Positions 20,918 to 33,429 are shown, counted from the first letter of the stretch. The stretch is 64,000 nt of DNA from Prostheceraeus crozeri (GCA_907163375.1 CAJQUW010000926.1:124001-188000), one strand, 5' to 3'. A program made the numbers and translations. The notes: generated from the letters alone by a model not told the origin.

Positions 20918-21560
20918 ATAGGTAGAGTGCCGACTCAAAAAAGTATCTGTATACAGTGAAAATGTATATATGAAAAGATTCAGATTTATTGTGCGGAGAT
21001 TACCTTCCCGTGGTCCAAAAAATTATTTGAGCAGTTTTGAAAAAAGTCAAAATTTCCCAATTTACATACTACCGAGATGACTCTCCTATTTCAGTAGTAT
21101 GGAACAAGTTGGATATCAAAAGGAGTGAATATTTGCTAATAGGCATCCTAACTAAGCGAAAATTAAGCTGATGATGAAGGGAATTTCATGAATTGTATTA
21201 TAATGAAAGGCTTCATGAAAAAGTTGCGATATTATTCATGCTTTCTTGGCTGAAGTTTGAAGTTTTTCACATGGCTGAAGTTTGAAATTCATGTTTCACT
21301 TCATGGATGTGAATAGTGATGTGGACCCTTTGATATCTTTCAAAGTTAGTTGAAATCATTGTCTTTGATTCTGCTATTTTGCTCTTCCAGTAGCAGGTTG
21401 CCTGTGATGATCACGCTTAAAAAGATTCTTTTGAGTTTCAGCATGAAAGCAATAGCAGGTCATCGAGTTGCTAATTTCAAATATTGCTACTCCAGGGCTG
21501 TCATGACACGGACGATATGTAAAATAATGTCATTTCCTTCTGAATTATACTTTCATTATA
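20918..21560. mobile_element. MITE family (GGTAGAGTG ends), copy 2, right end lost
   Basis: It starts TATAGGTAGAGTGCCGACTC and follows copies 1 and 3 closely to about 21560, where homology stops; no right terminal repeat is present. The open frame at 21350-21838 crosses the breakpoint and is not a gene. Confidence 0.8.
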
Positions 21561-23093
21561 GGGGCTCTACGCACGATTTATTGCTGGTGGAATCAAAACA
21601 CCTCAATTGGGTAGAACATTGTATACATTTGTACATTGCTCAGTACCGTGAAAATTGCAAAACACAGATGCACACAGTTAGTCTTCACATACAAAAATCG
21701 GTTGAGTTGAAACAGAGTCAAATAATGAAAATATTTTCACATACACTCATCACCAATGAAATCTTCACATTCAATTTTCTGTTGCTCTCTGCGATACGGA
21801 TTAAATCACGATTTGATGTCTATTCACGCACGTTGTAATGTGAGCTGTCACTATTCATTGGGCATTAAGCTGTGACTGGCTGTCATGCTTCACATGAAAT
21901 GCAATTGCCTTTTTTTCATGCCGATTTCCTATTATCTCGAAAATTGAAAGCTTCTTTGATGAACATTTTAATGGATTTGAATTAGGTCCTACAGGATTAT
22001 ACTTGCAGGCCTATATACTTTGATTATATATGATACACGCGTATGAGAAAGATTGAACAGCAATACGTGTAGTAACTTATTCAAGACATGGAACAATTTC
22101 ACAATATAGGAGCGAACACATGATTTTTACGAAATTCATTTGTGCTTTGGTTTGTACGATTTCGGAAACTCTTTGAGATCGAGTAGGAATACGGCTTTGA
22201 AGTAGATGTATAAGTAGATAATGGATCAGTAGTTAATCAGCATCAACGTATCCTCACTGCCGCCGTCGAGCCAGCTACGAAAATGTCGCAGTAATCATTA
22301 CGAAGAACAAAACTTAAACCACAATCGGAATCCTCTACCAGAAACAGCTGTGAATTCAATGACTAGACTTGTTGCCTGTACGTGTCAATGTACTTCCAAA
22401 TAGCTGTGTTTTTTAAACATAATTCCTTAAAAGGCAGAAAAACACCAAAATTAATGAACATTCCTCATTCGTTGTAAGTTGTAGCGGTCATTCTAAGTGC
22501 GGCAATAAGTCTTTCAAGAAGCGGTTCCAATTTTTGCGTCATAAAAATGATGCTATCATACTCATACAATGTTGCAGTTCTATTTTAACTGACTATAGAA
22601 TCATCAATTCTAGAATGAACGTCGGCAATCATCGACATACACCTATAATTCGAATAACAGGCCGGCCGGTGTAATGAGGGGTTCGCCGGTTTTTAAACCC
22701 GATGTCCTACATGTGCTGGCAAATTGTGAATTTATCTAATAAATTATCAAGGGCTTACAAAATGCTTTTTATCAAAGTGCGTCCAATGTTTTCCTGTATT
22801 CGCTTATTTATGTTTGATGCTGCGCGGATAACCATCAAATGTTATGTGCAGAACAGAGATATCTGTGCACGAAAAGCAGCTGCAGATCCAGAGATTTGAC
22901 AGCATTCAGCTAACCGAAACAGTAGTCGAGAGCGTGTGTGACCACCACAGGCTAAAAGAAGGCTGCCAGCGAGGTATTCCCAAAATATGCCGCCTCCACG
23001 GTCATAGTCGATCATGTTCATTGCCAGAGATTATGATCTCATCAAAGACACGTCTAGCTACAGTTTGGCAACATCTCATAGAGTAGGGATATG
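21561..23093. other. No recognisable gene
   Basis: No coding-like frame, terminal repeats or internal repeats were recognised between MITE copies 2 and 3. Confidence 0.5.
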
Positions 23094-23871
23094 TAGGTAG
23101 AGTGTCGACTCAAAAAGTATCTGAATACAGTGGAAATTTTATATAAAAAGATTCATTTTTTACGGAGATAACGTTCCCGTGGTCCAAAAACTTATTTGAG
23201 CAGTTTTAAAACTGTCGAAATTTTGTCAATTTAAATACTACCGAGATGACTCCCGTTGTAAGTAGTATAAAGCAAGTTAGATATCAAAAGAATGAATACT
23301 TGCTAATTATCATCCCAACTAAGCGGAAATCAAGCTGACTATCAAGGGAGTTTCATGCTTCGTATTACAATGAAAGTCTCCATGAAAAAGTCGCAATATT
23401 ATCCGTGCTTTCTTGGCTGAAATGTCAAGTTTTTAATTCAATTTTCACCGGCTTGATTTTATGATTCACTAGATTCATGCTTCACTTCATGGATCTGAAT
23501 TGATGTGGACCCATTTACATCCTTCAAAGTTGATTGAAATAATTGTCTTTGATTATGTGATTTTGCTCTGCCAGTGGTAGCTGTTGCCTGATCACGCTTA
23601 AGAAGATTCTCTTGAGGTTCAGCAGGAAAGCAATAGCGCAGGTCATCGAGTTGCCAGTTTATCCAACATTACCTATCCAAGGCTGTCATGACACGGAGGA
23701 TCTGTAAAATGCTATCATTTCCTTCTGCTTTATGATATCATGATCTGTCAATTCCGCTGTAATTTCTTCAAAACTGCATAAATGTGCATATCTCACATTT
23801 GGAAACCATTCCGACTGCATGTCCTTTGAGTTCATTTAATAAATTCGAAGGTGTTTACCGCTCTACCTAAT
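23094..23871. mobile_element. MITE family (GGTAGAGTG ends), copy 3, complete
   Basis: Both ends are present: TAGGTAGAGTGTCGACTC at 23094 and CGCTCTACCTA ending about 23869, giving roughly 778 bp. It is the best copy for defining the family. Confidence 0.85.
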
Positions 23872-24873
23872 ATACTTGTGGACTTGGGTCACCTATTGTT
23901 GCTGTATATATGCAAATCAAGTTATTATAATTGATATTTAGATTTGAATCCTCGGAAAGCTACATGATAAGAGCTTGAAGTTCTGATTTTTATCAAAATT
24001 CCACCCACTTCACGGAATATTTCAAATAAGAAATACTCGTGGTTACTAGCTATTTCATTTTGGGCTTGACAATGCCACGCATAGAAGGTCGCACATATTG
24101 TATTTACTATAAGCTTACATGTATTTTGTTGCACGTGCATGTTGAATTTTTAAATATTTCATAATTTTTTTATCTTCGCATCCCCTAAAATATCTGCAAT
24201 ATTTTCAATATTAATTCTTGGCCATGCTGCCCTGGTGCTTTGTTTCCGAAAAGAGTTGCATCGCAGAAAAGACGAATGCCATAACTGTTCAAATATATCT
24301 AAATTGTCAATTTGATAGCGTTGCAAACCAATTTGTAGCATAATCACATGATCAAAACTTATAAATCACTTCGTTCATTCAATAAAAGAAAGTTTGAGCA
24401 TCGAAGTGCGGTAGTATGAACCATGTTCAAAGTGCTCCATCTTGGGTGGTTCAATGTGCCCCACATCGCTTGCTTTTCGTGCTCGTATGCAAGTAAGACT
24501 GCACTTAAACAGTTTTAACCAATAGATTAATGAAATTAATAAAGAATACTTCAGGAAACTGTTGTCTGATGAAGATATGCGCAAGTTGATGGTTATACAA
24601 TCAAACAAAATTCTGAAAATTTACTGTTTCATTGAAATTTTGGGAAATCCTGTGAAAATAATGATGGAGAGCATAAGCAATTGAAATTATCCGAGTAATC
24701 ATGTTCATTTGCTTCAATAAACAATGTCTCAAAGAACAAAGTCTCCACTATTAATAGTTTCGGAAAAGGATGGTGGCTCAATGTGCCCCACCCTCCCCTA
24801 CTTAATTAAGTGTTCACTTTGATTTATGTAGGTCTCATATTGTCTCCACATCATGGTGAACCAATGACAGTCA
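23872..24873. other. No recognisable gene
   Basis: Two short - strand frames (23925-24140, 24375-24608) have no motif. The repeated phrase CAATGTGCCCCAC (near 24450 and 24780) is the only pattern noticed. Confidence 0.45.
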
Positions 24874-24953
24874 CACCTGCGGCTTGAATGTTTCAAGTAT
24901 CTGTCTCTGAAGAAATTGAGAGACAGATACTTGAAGCATTCAAGCCGCAGGTG
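24874..24953. repeat. 35-bp inverted repeat hairpin
   Basis: Arms 24874-24908 and 24919-24953 match at 34 of 35 positions around a 10-nt loop (GAAGAAATTG). The arm begins CACCTGCGGCTTGAATG. The size and pairing fit a precursor-like hairpin or a foldback MITE. Confidence 0.95.
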
Positions 24954-25098
24954 TTATAAGAAAAGCATTATAATTGTGCAACGTTGTCACTGTAGATGAC
25001 ATGCAACTGTTTTCATATGATTACTGATCTAAAATACAGGATTTCAGTGTTAAGTGAATCTTAAGAATGAAGTAATATGACAAATTTAATACGTGCGT

Positions 25099-27386
25099 CA
25101 GACTTTGGGGAAATTGCAGAGCAAGCATCCAACTCCTCATGCCGATCGCATGAACCCAACCAATCCAACAGAAAGGGAAATCAATGAAGCTTTGCAATGT
25201 GACGAAACCCAAATTCGTCGAGCCATTCGAAGTTTTGCGCCCGGCTCAGCTAGTGGTCCAGATCTATTGGAACCACAGCATTTGAAGGACCTCACCTCAA
25301 CGCCTTGTGGAGAGACCGGGAATTCCCTCATCAAAGCTTTGACACGCCTTATTAATTTGATGCTGAAAGGGAGTGTTCCAGATGATGTAACTCCCTTTCT
25401 ATATGGAGCCTCGTTGACTGCATTGACCAAGATGAACGCCGACGTCCGTCCTATTGCTGTTGGAACTGTTTATCGCCGGATTGCGAGCAAGATTGCCGCC
25501 CGACATGGAATCGCATTGGTGAAAGACACCTTCTACCCCCATCAACTTGGTGTGGGAATCCGCAGGGGGGCGGAACTTATTGTTCATACTGTCCGCAACT
25601 ATTTGATTCACAAAATGGAAGCCAGCACTCCTATTGTCATGCTAAAAGTCGACTTTGCCAACGCCTTCAACACTATCCGACGGGATGTTGTTCTCAACGA
25701 GATACGAGACGAAATCAACGAGTTATTCCCCTTCATCAGACAACTGTACGGCAATAACTCAAATCTCTTCTACGGAGACCACAAGCTCTTTTCAGCCGAA
25801 GGCATGCAACAAGGAGATCCTATCGGCCCTCTGGGATTCAGCCTGGCTATTAACAAGCTTGTTTGTAAGTTGAAAAGTGAATTGAATTTCTGGTATTTAG
25901 ATGATGGTTGTCTGATTGGAGAAATAAAACAAGTGCATGAAGATCTCAATACAATCATACATCATCAAGACAAATATGGGTTGCGTTTGAACATATCCAA
26001 GTGCGAATTTTTCGATCCCATGAATCTACATGTACATATAGGAGATTACACTGGCCCCAATTTATTCGAACGAATGAAATTGCTAACGATGAGTTGCGCT
26101 ACTCTCCTGGGAACACCACTTTTTGATCCGTCAGCAGAAACAATTTTCAAGAAGAAGGTCGATGCCATGGTGAAATTAACTGACCGCATCAAGGACCTGG
26201 ACTCGCACTACAGCTTCTACATTTTGAAGAATTGCCTTTCCATGCCGAAGCTTCTCTATTTGTTGAGAACCTACCCTTTTTATGACCTGCCTCATCTTTT
26301 AATGGAATTTGACGACCTTCAAAGAACTTCATTGGAGTCCATTTTGAACTGTGCGATCACCCCAGAATCATATGTACAGGCTTTTCTACCTACATCTTTT
26401 GGAGGACTGGGCTTTCGCCGAGCATCTGATCTGGCTCTTCCGTCATTTATAGCTTCGGCCAGCAGTGCTTCGGACACAATCAATGTACTGATGCCAGCCC
26501 ATGATCTGGAGGATCCGCATCTGATGTATGCAAAGAGTATCTGGCAAGCTAAAATTCCGCTGTCAGAGCCACCCATAGGTGAATCCTCAGGAAGCCAGGG
26601 AGCTTGGGATCGTGAGGGCAGTTCGAACAGCTTCTCAATACAGTATCGGATGACAAATCCAAGAGCCGCCTTCTTTCGGCTTCCGCACCTGGTGCTGGTG
26701 TGTGGCTCAATTCAATTCCGATTCAGTCCCTCGGCTTGAAACTAAATGATGAGCAACTACGCATCGCCATTGCCTTGCGTCTGGGCGCTGATGTCTGCAT
26801 TCCCCACAAATGCAAATGCGGTGCTATGGTGGACAAAAGTGGTACACATGGCTTGAGTTGTCGGCTAAACTCGGGTAGAGCCGCTCGCCACCATGAAGCT
26901 AATGACATTATTCGCCGTGCTTTGGTCTCAGCAGGTGTGCCCGCCGTATTGGAACCCCTCGGTCTAAGCCGAGATGATGGCAAGAGACCTGATGGCATCA
27001 CGCTCGTTCCTTGGACCAGAGGCCTACCGCTCATATGGGACTACACCTGCGTTGACACCTTGGCAGTGAGTAACATCCGTACGAGTGTGCAAGGAGGAGG
27101 GAGCCTAGCATCCTACGCCGAAGAAAAAAAGAAGCGCAAATACGAAAGCCTTACAAGAGCCCACATTTTATGTCCATTCGCAATGGAAACATTGGGAGCT
27201 TGGGGTGACGACGCCAAGAATCTGGTCGATGTAATTGGAAAGAAGATCTGTGAGAGAAGCGGTGAACCACGGTCGACCACATTCCTCAAACAGCGACTGA
27301 GTCTTGCCGTGCAGCGTGGGAACGCGGTCAGTATTACTTCATGCATGCCGAACAGTAGAGACCTCCACGAAGTTAACTACCTTTGA
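25099..27386 (+). pseudogene. RT with C-terminal restriction-like endonuclease (R2-type layout)
   Basis: The RT runs from AIRSFAPGSASGPDLL through VDFANAFNTIRRDV, EGMQQGDPIGPLGF and the catalytic box FWYLDDGCLIG (YLDD in place of YADD). After a thumb region (LPTSFGGLGFRRASDLALPS) the frame shifts near 26640 and continues with a Cys/His knuckle (CKCGAMVDKSGTHGLSC) and a nuclease block: GKRPDGITLVPW, then LIWDYTCVD and a Lys-rich AEEKKKRKYESL. A CX..H..C knuckle followed by PD-x-D is the restriction-like endonuclease of R2-type elements (established). The N-terminal DNA-binding fingers are missing through 5' truncation. One frameshift only, so the copy is fairly young. Confidence 0.85.
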
Positions 27387-27472
27387 TTTTATTTTTTATT
27401 TCTATTTTACTTATGCTTTGCTTATACTTGTGATACAATAAATAAGGACTTTGCAGCAGAAAAAAAAACTGG
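25099..27472 (+). mobile_element. 5'-truncated non-LTR retrotransposon with 10-bp target duplication
   Basis: ATACGTGCGT occurs immediately before (25089-25098) and after (27473-27482) the element. It ends with AATAAA (27437-27442) and an A-run. The clean duplication and tail show target-primed insertion of a truncated copy. Confidence 0.9.
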
Positions 27473-27672
27473 ATACGTGCGTTGAATGAAGTTTACTGAT
27501 ATTCCATTGGTTGTTTTCGTACTGTTGAATAGCGGACGCCTGACGATAAGGAAGAGGGTCAGCTGGTCGGCTTATTGTTAACAATCGATAGTTTTACTTT
27601 GAGAGTCAGTAGCGCAGCGCACGCCATATAGGCCTACTTTTCTCAATGCAGCGATGAAACATCTCCGCGGAA

Positions 27673-27852
27673 GACAAGAGACGACTCGCCAGAGCGTACA
27701 GGAATCTTGAGGAAAACCTTGTTTTGGCTGATCAACTGGATATCAAACGATCAAGTGCAAGAAACATCGTTTCAAAAGCAGTGGGTACTGAAAATCCCGA
27801 GGACATTCAAGAGACTCGTAGAGGAGGTTTAAAATACAGATCTAAAAAATGA
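27673..27852 (+). pseudogene. N-terminal helix-turn-helix fragment of a Tc1/IS630-like transposase
   Basis: A 59-codon frame contains DKRRLARAYRNLEENLVLAD, then QLDIKRSSARNIVSKAV and ETRRGGLKYRSKK, ending TGA. It fits the two-helix DNA-binding start of IS630/Tc1-like transposases that use the 'QLGIKRTTAR' type helix. No catalytic part follows. It could come from the same family as the fragments at 8865 and 18465. Confidence 0.5.
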
Positions 27853-28137
27853 TTTAAAATACTGCGGACCGGTGTTACTTTCTCTCCTTCAGTTCCCCAA
27901 CAGAAATTGCAAGCCTGATTGCATCCTCTGATTGGAAATCTGACATAACTCCTTGTGTTAGTGCTTTTCATAGCAATCAGCTCCTAGACTCTTTCATATT
28001 TCTATATTAGTGATAGTAAATGAATTCATTTTAGCAACGTTTGAATTCCTTTTGTAAGGCAGAGGACAGAGTTTCTCAAAGGAAAACTTCGATAAATAAG
28101 TCATATTTCCCGCACTTTATTATATGTTATGTAGTAG

Positions 28138-28760
28138 TAGTAGTAGAAAGTGTTTATATTTTGCGAAAAAATGAAAATCAGATTATACAAAGTTAGAAAT
28201 CACAAAGAAAATGTAGATTTGATCATTACAACCAAATGTTGATTACATAATTGTAGAATCATAAGTGATCAACAGAGTGCATTAGACATACGAGCCGCAT
28301 AAAAGAAAAATGAGTTTGCTCTACGGTAAGTACGCGCTTCTGGAAGTCTGTAATGTTTAATATGCGGTAAACGCTCAGGAACGCAATAACATAAAGGATG
28401 AGACTCATGCTGACATTTCGATAAAAAGGAAAGTGTTCTTTGCATTAGGATGTCATCAAGATTAGGCATGACACTACATTTACAACCAAATGAACATATA
28501 ATGTGATGAGCTCTTTTCTGAATCTTTCTAAGCATAGATTTTACGTTATGGGACCTATTGCAGAAGAGCGGCGAAGCATAGGTCAGAACAGACAGAACCA
28601 GAGACTTGTAGATTTCAAGCAGTTTGTTAGGAGGTAGCAAAGTTCTTAAACAGCGAATGATATACAATCTTTTTGCGGCGGTAGCACATACAGAGGTAGC
28701 ACATCTTCTTTTCCGATCGTCTCATGTCTCATTTCGACGGTGGACGTGATCTCTAAGTTT
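28138..28760 (-). pseudogene. LINE RT C-terminal fragment with (CTA)n tail
   Basis: The - strand frame encodes IYKSLVLSVLTYASPLF, then MLRKIQKRAHHIICSFG and LPEARTYRRANSFFF, the region after the RT thumb in jockey/CR1-like elements. Downstream on the - strand it ends in a (CTA)n run (28134-28147), a typical short microsatellite tail of such elements. It is 5'-truncated. Confidence 0.65.
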
Positions 28761-29758
28761 GAATACTTGGCTCGAGAATTTCTCAGACTATGGTATCAAA
28801 TCATCTTCACATGGAGCTTTGTCAGTTCCATAAGTATAGTGAGACACTGCATAGTGATACCTTTTACCGGCTGTACATGTTGCAGTTTTAGATTTCCTTA
28901 TAGAGACCAATAATTCTTCTTTCTAGTAGGAATATGCTACAAAGATTACACAATTTCAACTTGGAAAATCAAATCAAGGGAAATTGAATAATGTAGCCTC
29001 CGGTTGAGGTTGAAAATCCATCCACATTCCCACACTGTAAATGTTCTTAAAGAAGGTTTCTTTCAAAGAAGAAACATTTGAAAGGCAGACCCTGATTTTA
29101 AACTGATTTTGAGCATGGGTTTGGAGCTAATTTAAGACAAACTTCTGCTATTAAAAATGGATTTGAAAGCCTGCGTTAAAACTCTTGATTTTAAAACTGG
29201 CTTTGAAGCTATGATTTTAAGCTTTGTATCTAGATACCTTATGAGTACAAACAGCTACTTTTGAAACTGCGGTATTGAAAGGATCTAAGTTTGCTTTAAA
29301 CATCGCTTTGAGACCTTGCGCTAAAATTGCTTTGAAAGCATAACCACTATGTCGCATGTGTTGAAGAAGTCGTTAAAATTCCACTGTTGATGATGCCATC
29401 ATAAGAAGTACTAAATTTGTTCGTTTTATTCCTACTTCCTGCTCCAGTTGTGATGTCAAAGTAAGGCGATGTCGATTCGATGCTTCAGTAGCCATCGTTT
29501 ATTCACAGTTGTGCCATACATGTTTCTTCATAGCCTGAGAGTTTGGTAGCTAGCACAATCGACATTTCTGTGACATTAAACATTTGGCCGATCACCATGT
29601 TATGCAAATGTTCGATGCTTCTGATACAACGACGTGTTGATGTCAGATCACAGTAGAGGTCATGAAGATCTCATAATGACAGATAATGACAATACCTTTT
29701 TCGGTCGGTTTGTTGCATGCAGATGCAAAATGCAGCCTAACATAACCACTAGAGAATA
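28761..29758. repeat. Non-coding stretch with degenerate TTTGAAAGC/TTTTAAAAC repeats
   Basis: From about 29060 to 29345, words such as GATTTTAAAACTGG, GCTTTGAAGC and TTGCTTTGAAAGC recur irregularly, suggesting an old tandem repeat. The rest (28761-29060, 29346-29758) shows nothing I recognise. Confidence 0.45.
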
Positions 29759-31818
29759 ATGTCCGAAAGCTTATCAAATTACGCGATGAGTCTTTTTCAA
29801 TGTTCTATATGTCAAAGTAAATTTAACACTGACCATGGGCGATCTATTCACTTGAGCACTTGTAAAAATCGATTAGGAGTCCCCCAGAAGCCTGGAGACA
29901 AAACTGCATTATCACAACGAACAAATGAAATACATGCACCAAAGATAGCACAGCCATTAGTATGGGGGAAACTTACGAAAGAGGAATTATTTGATAAAAT
30001 CAATTTAATATACGAAGAAATAGTGTGGTGGAAGAAGAATATTTTGTCGCTTCCTTCTGGATCCTCTGGTAAGATGTACATCAAAGAGTTAAAAAAGTTG
30101 TTTGAGTTTTGGAACTTTGGAACAATAATTTCACAATGATGACAGATATAGCAATATCAGCAACAATGATAATGCCATCTCTACAACTTCAGAAGCCAAG
30201 TTTCAATTCAGGTGCTTAAGTACATAGTGAATGTTTGAATAGGAGACTAAAGAATTGGGCTGAAGGAGATTTCGACATTGTTACTTGGGAGTCGCACCAT
30301 TTAAGAAAAGTGAGAAACAAAGCGGAAATACCGCAACCCAAGTAGCATTTCCAAGACTTTTGCGAGACTTATTTTTCAAGGCAGAATAAACTCAGCATTG
30401 CGCCTTGTTATGAAAATGAGCCTGGAGGAATTTTGCCGCTTCCTGAAGAAGTAATGAAGGACCTTCAAAAGAAGCAACCAACTTCAGCACCATCCGATGA
30501 TTCAGTTTTGATGTCTGGGAGTGTTCCATCTGTCGATCCATCTATGTTCAACAATATTACATCTGAAACAATAGCCCGAGCTGCCCAAAGAATTACACTG
30601 CAAACTCAAGGGCACGAAATTTCGCGTGAATTAGGCACGAATCTTAGGCATCAATTCCAACCAACACAAGGCACGAGTAGGCACGAAGGTCATAGTGCCG
30701 AGCTCGTACCCATTGATTTTATCCTTCGATTTCCTTGGATTAACAATTATTTGGTTTGGTTCCTATTAGTGCCTGGTGGCCCCTACCGGTGCCTCGAGGC
30801 ACCAACTAGTCGCTAACTGGCACGAAATTTCGGCTTCATGCCTAAGTTAGTGCCTTACAGTTTACAGTGTAGAGGAACTCATGGTCCTTCAGGAATGGAC
30901 GCAGAAATATGGGAACGGATACTGGTTTCAAAAAGCTATGGACAAATTGGAAAAGATTTGTGACCTTATCTAACAACTTTTGCTCGTACACAGTCTGGAA
31001 AACAACAATGTAGTATCTCAGCGTAAACTGCCTGTAGAATCATTCCATTAAGTAAGAATTCGGGAGTCAGACGGATTGAGATAGGCGAACTTCTTCGAAG
31101 GGAAAGGCAATAATCTCTGTCATTAAACCTGACATTATTCAAAGTCCTGGTGATATTCAGTTATGTGCGGGCGAGCCATCAGGTTGTGAGACAGCTCTTC
31201 ATGCCACGTCTGATATATTTGCCGAAGACATTTCAGATGGAATATCGTTAGTGGATGCTACAAGTGTGTTTAATTATTTGAACCGGAATGTATTTCTTCA
31301 TAACATAAAATTCCAATGTCTGCCAACGGCGACCTATATGGGGTCGTATGGGGTTCCAGCCAGATTGTTTGTGACAGGAAACCAGGAATTGGAGTCTTGC
31401 GAAGGTGTAACGCAAGGAGACCCCATTTCAATGTCTTTATATGCTATTGGAATGATTCCTTTATTGATATCAACAATACCCATTGCAAATGAAGACCTGA
31501 GGCATGTTGCCTATGCCGATAATCTATGTAGAATCGGCAGTTTTGAACAACTGAGACAATGGTGGAAGAGAATTGCTGATTTTGGCTCAAAATTGGGATA
31601 CAATCCAAACGCTCTAATTAGATCACAACTCCTGGCTTGTTATGAAATCAAAAGAAAAGTATGAGAAAGCAGAAGAAGAATTTCGTGATACCGATATCAA
31701 TATAGCCACAAAAGGACCACGGTATTTAAGGGGATTTATTGGAAGTGAAGAAGGAAAAGTTGAATACGCACAGTCTTTGGTTGACAAATGGATGATGCAA
31801 TTTTTTCCTCAATTGTAG
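29759..31818 (+). pseudogene. Zinc-finger reverse transcriptase (LINE-like), broken, copy 1
   Basis: It starts with a C2H2 finger (CSICQSKFNTDHGRSIHLSTC, about residues 15-35), then LTKEELFDKINLIYEEIVWW. After a gap, 30433-30594 leads to a MITE insertion; beyond it GTHGPSGMDAEIWERIL, LCAGEPSGCETALHATSDIF, NYLNRNVFLHNIKF, the loop VTQGDPISMSLYAIGM and the box VAYADNLCRIG (YADN, last Asp lost). It ends GPRYLRGFIGSEEGK... at 31818. I know this RT family from cnidarian, sponge and lancelet genomes, with a YADD box and a characteristic PATRGGL-type C-terminus (memory). Several stops and frameshifts are present. Confidence 0.8.
30596..30869. mobile_element. TA-flanked MITE, 274 bp
   Basis: CACTGCAAACTCAAGGGCAC at the left and the complement of CACTGTAAACTGTAAGGCAC at the right form inverted ends; TA lies on both sides (30594-30595, 30870-30871), a Tc1/mariner-type duplication. 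Internal GGCACGAA words occur in both orientations. It splits the RT pseudogene at 29759-31818. Confidence 0.85.
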
Positions 31819-32892
31819 GAAGCCCAAAAAACACGATCAGTGCATACAAAGCGAATCTTTAATTCTGTCTTTCGACCAACACCGTCGGTCATCATCAGAG
31901 CCACTAACCAACCAACTAAAGCGCACAGCCAAACTGCATACACGGAACAAAATTCACACAACTTGCTACACACTAGAGACACATCGAAATACGACTTCAT
32001 AGAAATAGACAATAGGAGATCAAGTGCACGAGAACTAACGCTACAAAATGAATTCACAAGAAAACTGGAAACCACATGAAGTTAACAAGACAAAGAAAGA
32101 AACACATGCAACAATTGACATGCAATTCTTTGTTGACAAAAATAATAAAGAAATAATAATAATAATAAAAAATCAATAAATCTCACAATAAATAAATAAA
32201 TAAAATTATAATAACGAAAGTAGAATGAAATGTACAGAGAAAATAAAACAAAAAAAAATTGCAGTAAAAGAATGAAAAGTCAGAGAGCACTCCAAAAATT
32301 GCTGAGACAGTGCTCACTTCCGGCGGTTTTTCCACACAGCCTCCTTCACTACACGTCTTCTCCAGGTGATCCAAAAATGGATTCTAGCCCGATCTTCTAT
32401 TCGATGGATAAAAATGCAAGTACGTCGCCTCTCAAAAGTAGCAAAAAGTGAGCCTCATGCTGCTTACACTTCATCCGTAAGGGATTTCATCCAAAAGCCA
32501 GCACATCATATGCGAACAAAAGAACATATAAGAACTTGAGAGATTCGATTATGTTGTAAGTGCTGAATTCATACCTGCTCTTAGTGATGGTCATTCATGT
32601 TCGGATAATGAAAGGCGCTTCTTATCTTTGCCAGTGAAAATGCAACATCAGCAAATGCTGGCTAAGAACGAAAATATCATTCAAACATCTGGGAATTGTT
32701 TGTGTTCGAGGATCAAGAACTTCTTCAAGACCTGTCATTGACATTGTAACATCAAAATCACACGTTCTTTTTTAATTGATTAGTTTTTTGTACATCACTT
32801 TTTTATTGATTATATATGACAGGTATTTGTAAATTCTTCAAGGAAACTTTTTATCTTGTCAAATATGATTTCTTTCAGAAAATAAAGGACCA
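31819..32892. other. Non-coding; possible retroelement 3' end and A/T microsatellite
   Basis: On the - strand near 31870-31900, CTGATGATGACCGACGGTG then TTGGTCGAAAGACAG resembles sequences at the ends of some Penelope-like or LINE elements (weak). 32138-32215 is an (AAT/AAAT)n-like microsatellite. No convincing gene. Confidence 0.4.
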
Positions 32893-33340
32893 ATCATTAA
32901 TTTATAAGATCAGAGAAGTCCTTGCTTTGATGTTTTTTTCGTTATGGTATCAGCATATGCGAGGCCTTTCAACCGCTACACATTTTGGACTGAGAGGCAT
33001 CGGCCAATCGAGTAAAGTTTTCTTTAGGCAGCTGCTGGAATTTTTGTCGTTTCATTTTTCTGTTGTATCTTTTTAGCTTTCATTACTTTTACTGTCAATT
33101 TTAGTAGTAGTAGTAGTATTTGTTTCTATGTATTTTCGCTCATCGTATTTTTTTTATTTTGGACAGTCAATGCTGTGTTCTGGGTTGAATGAAAAGTGCA
33201 CGTGATGACTTGAGCTCATCCACAGCAATCTTTTCTTCATTCACTTGCCTGACGATGGTCGCCTGTAGCGGCTGAAAGGCCTCGCACATGCTGATGCAAA
33301 AAGCAAGGACTTCTCTCATCTTATACTCGTAAATATAATT
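32893..33340. repeat. Long imperfect inverted repeat with central (AGT)n
   Basis: GAGAAGTCCTTGCTT...TCAGCATATGCGAGGCCTTTCA (32912-32975) recurs reverse-complemented at about 33268-33325 (TGAAAGGCCTCGCACATGCTG, AAAGCAAGGACTTCTC). An (AGT)n run lies between them near 33103. Confidence 0.75.
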
Positions 33341-33429
33341 TCTTATTTAAAAAATAATAACTAGATAGATAGAGAGAGAGAGAGATCTATCGGAGGACGA
33401 AAATCTAGATCCAAAGGATGAAAATAGAT

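Noticed and set aside
21350-21838. 162-aa open frame
   Set aside because: It crosses the broken right edge of MITE copy 2 and has no protein-like motif.
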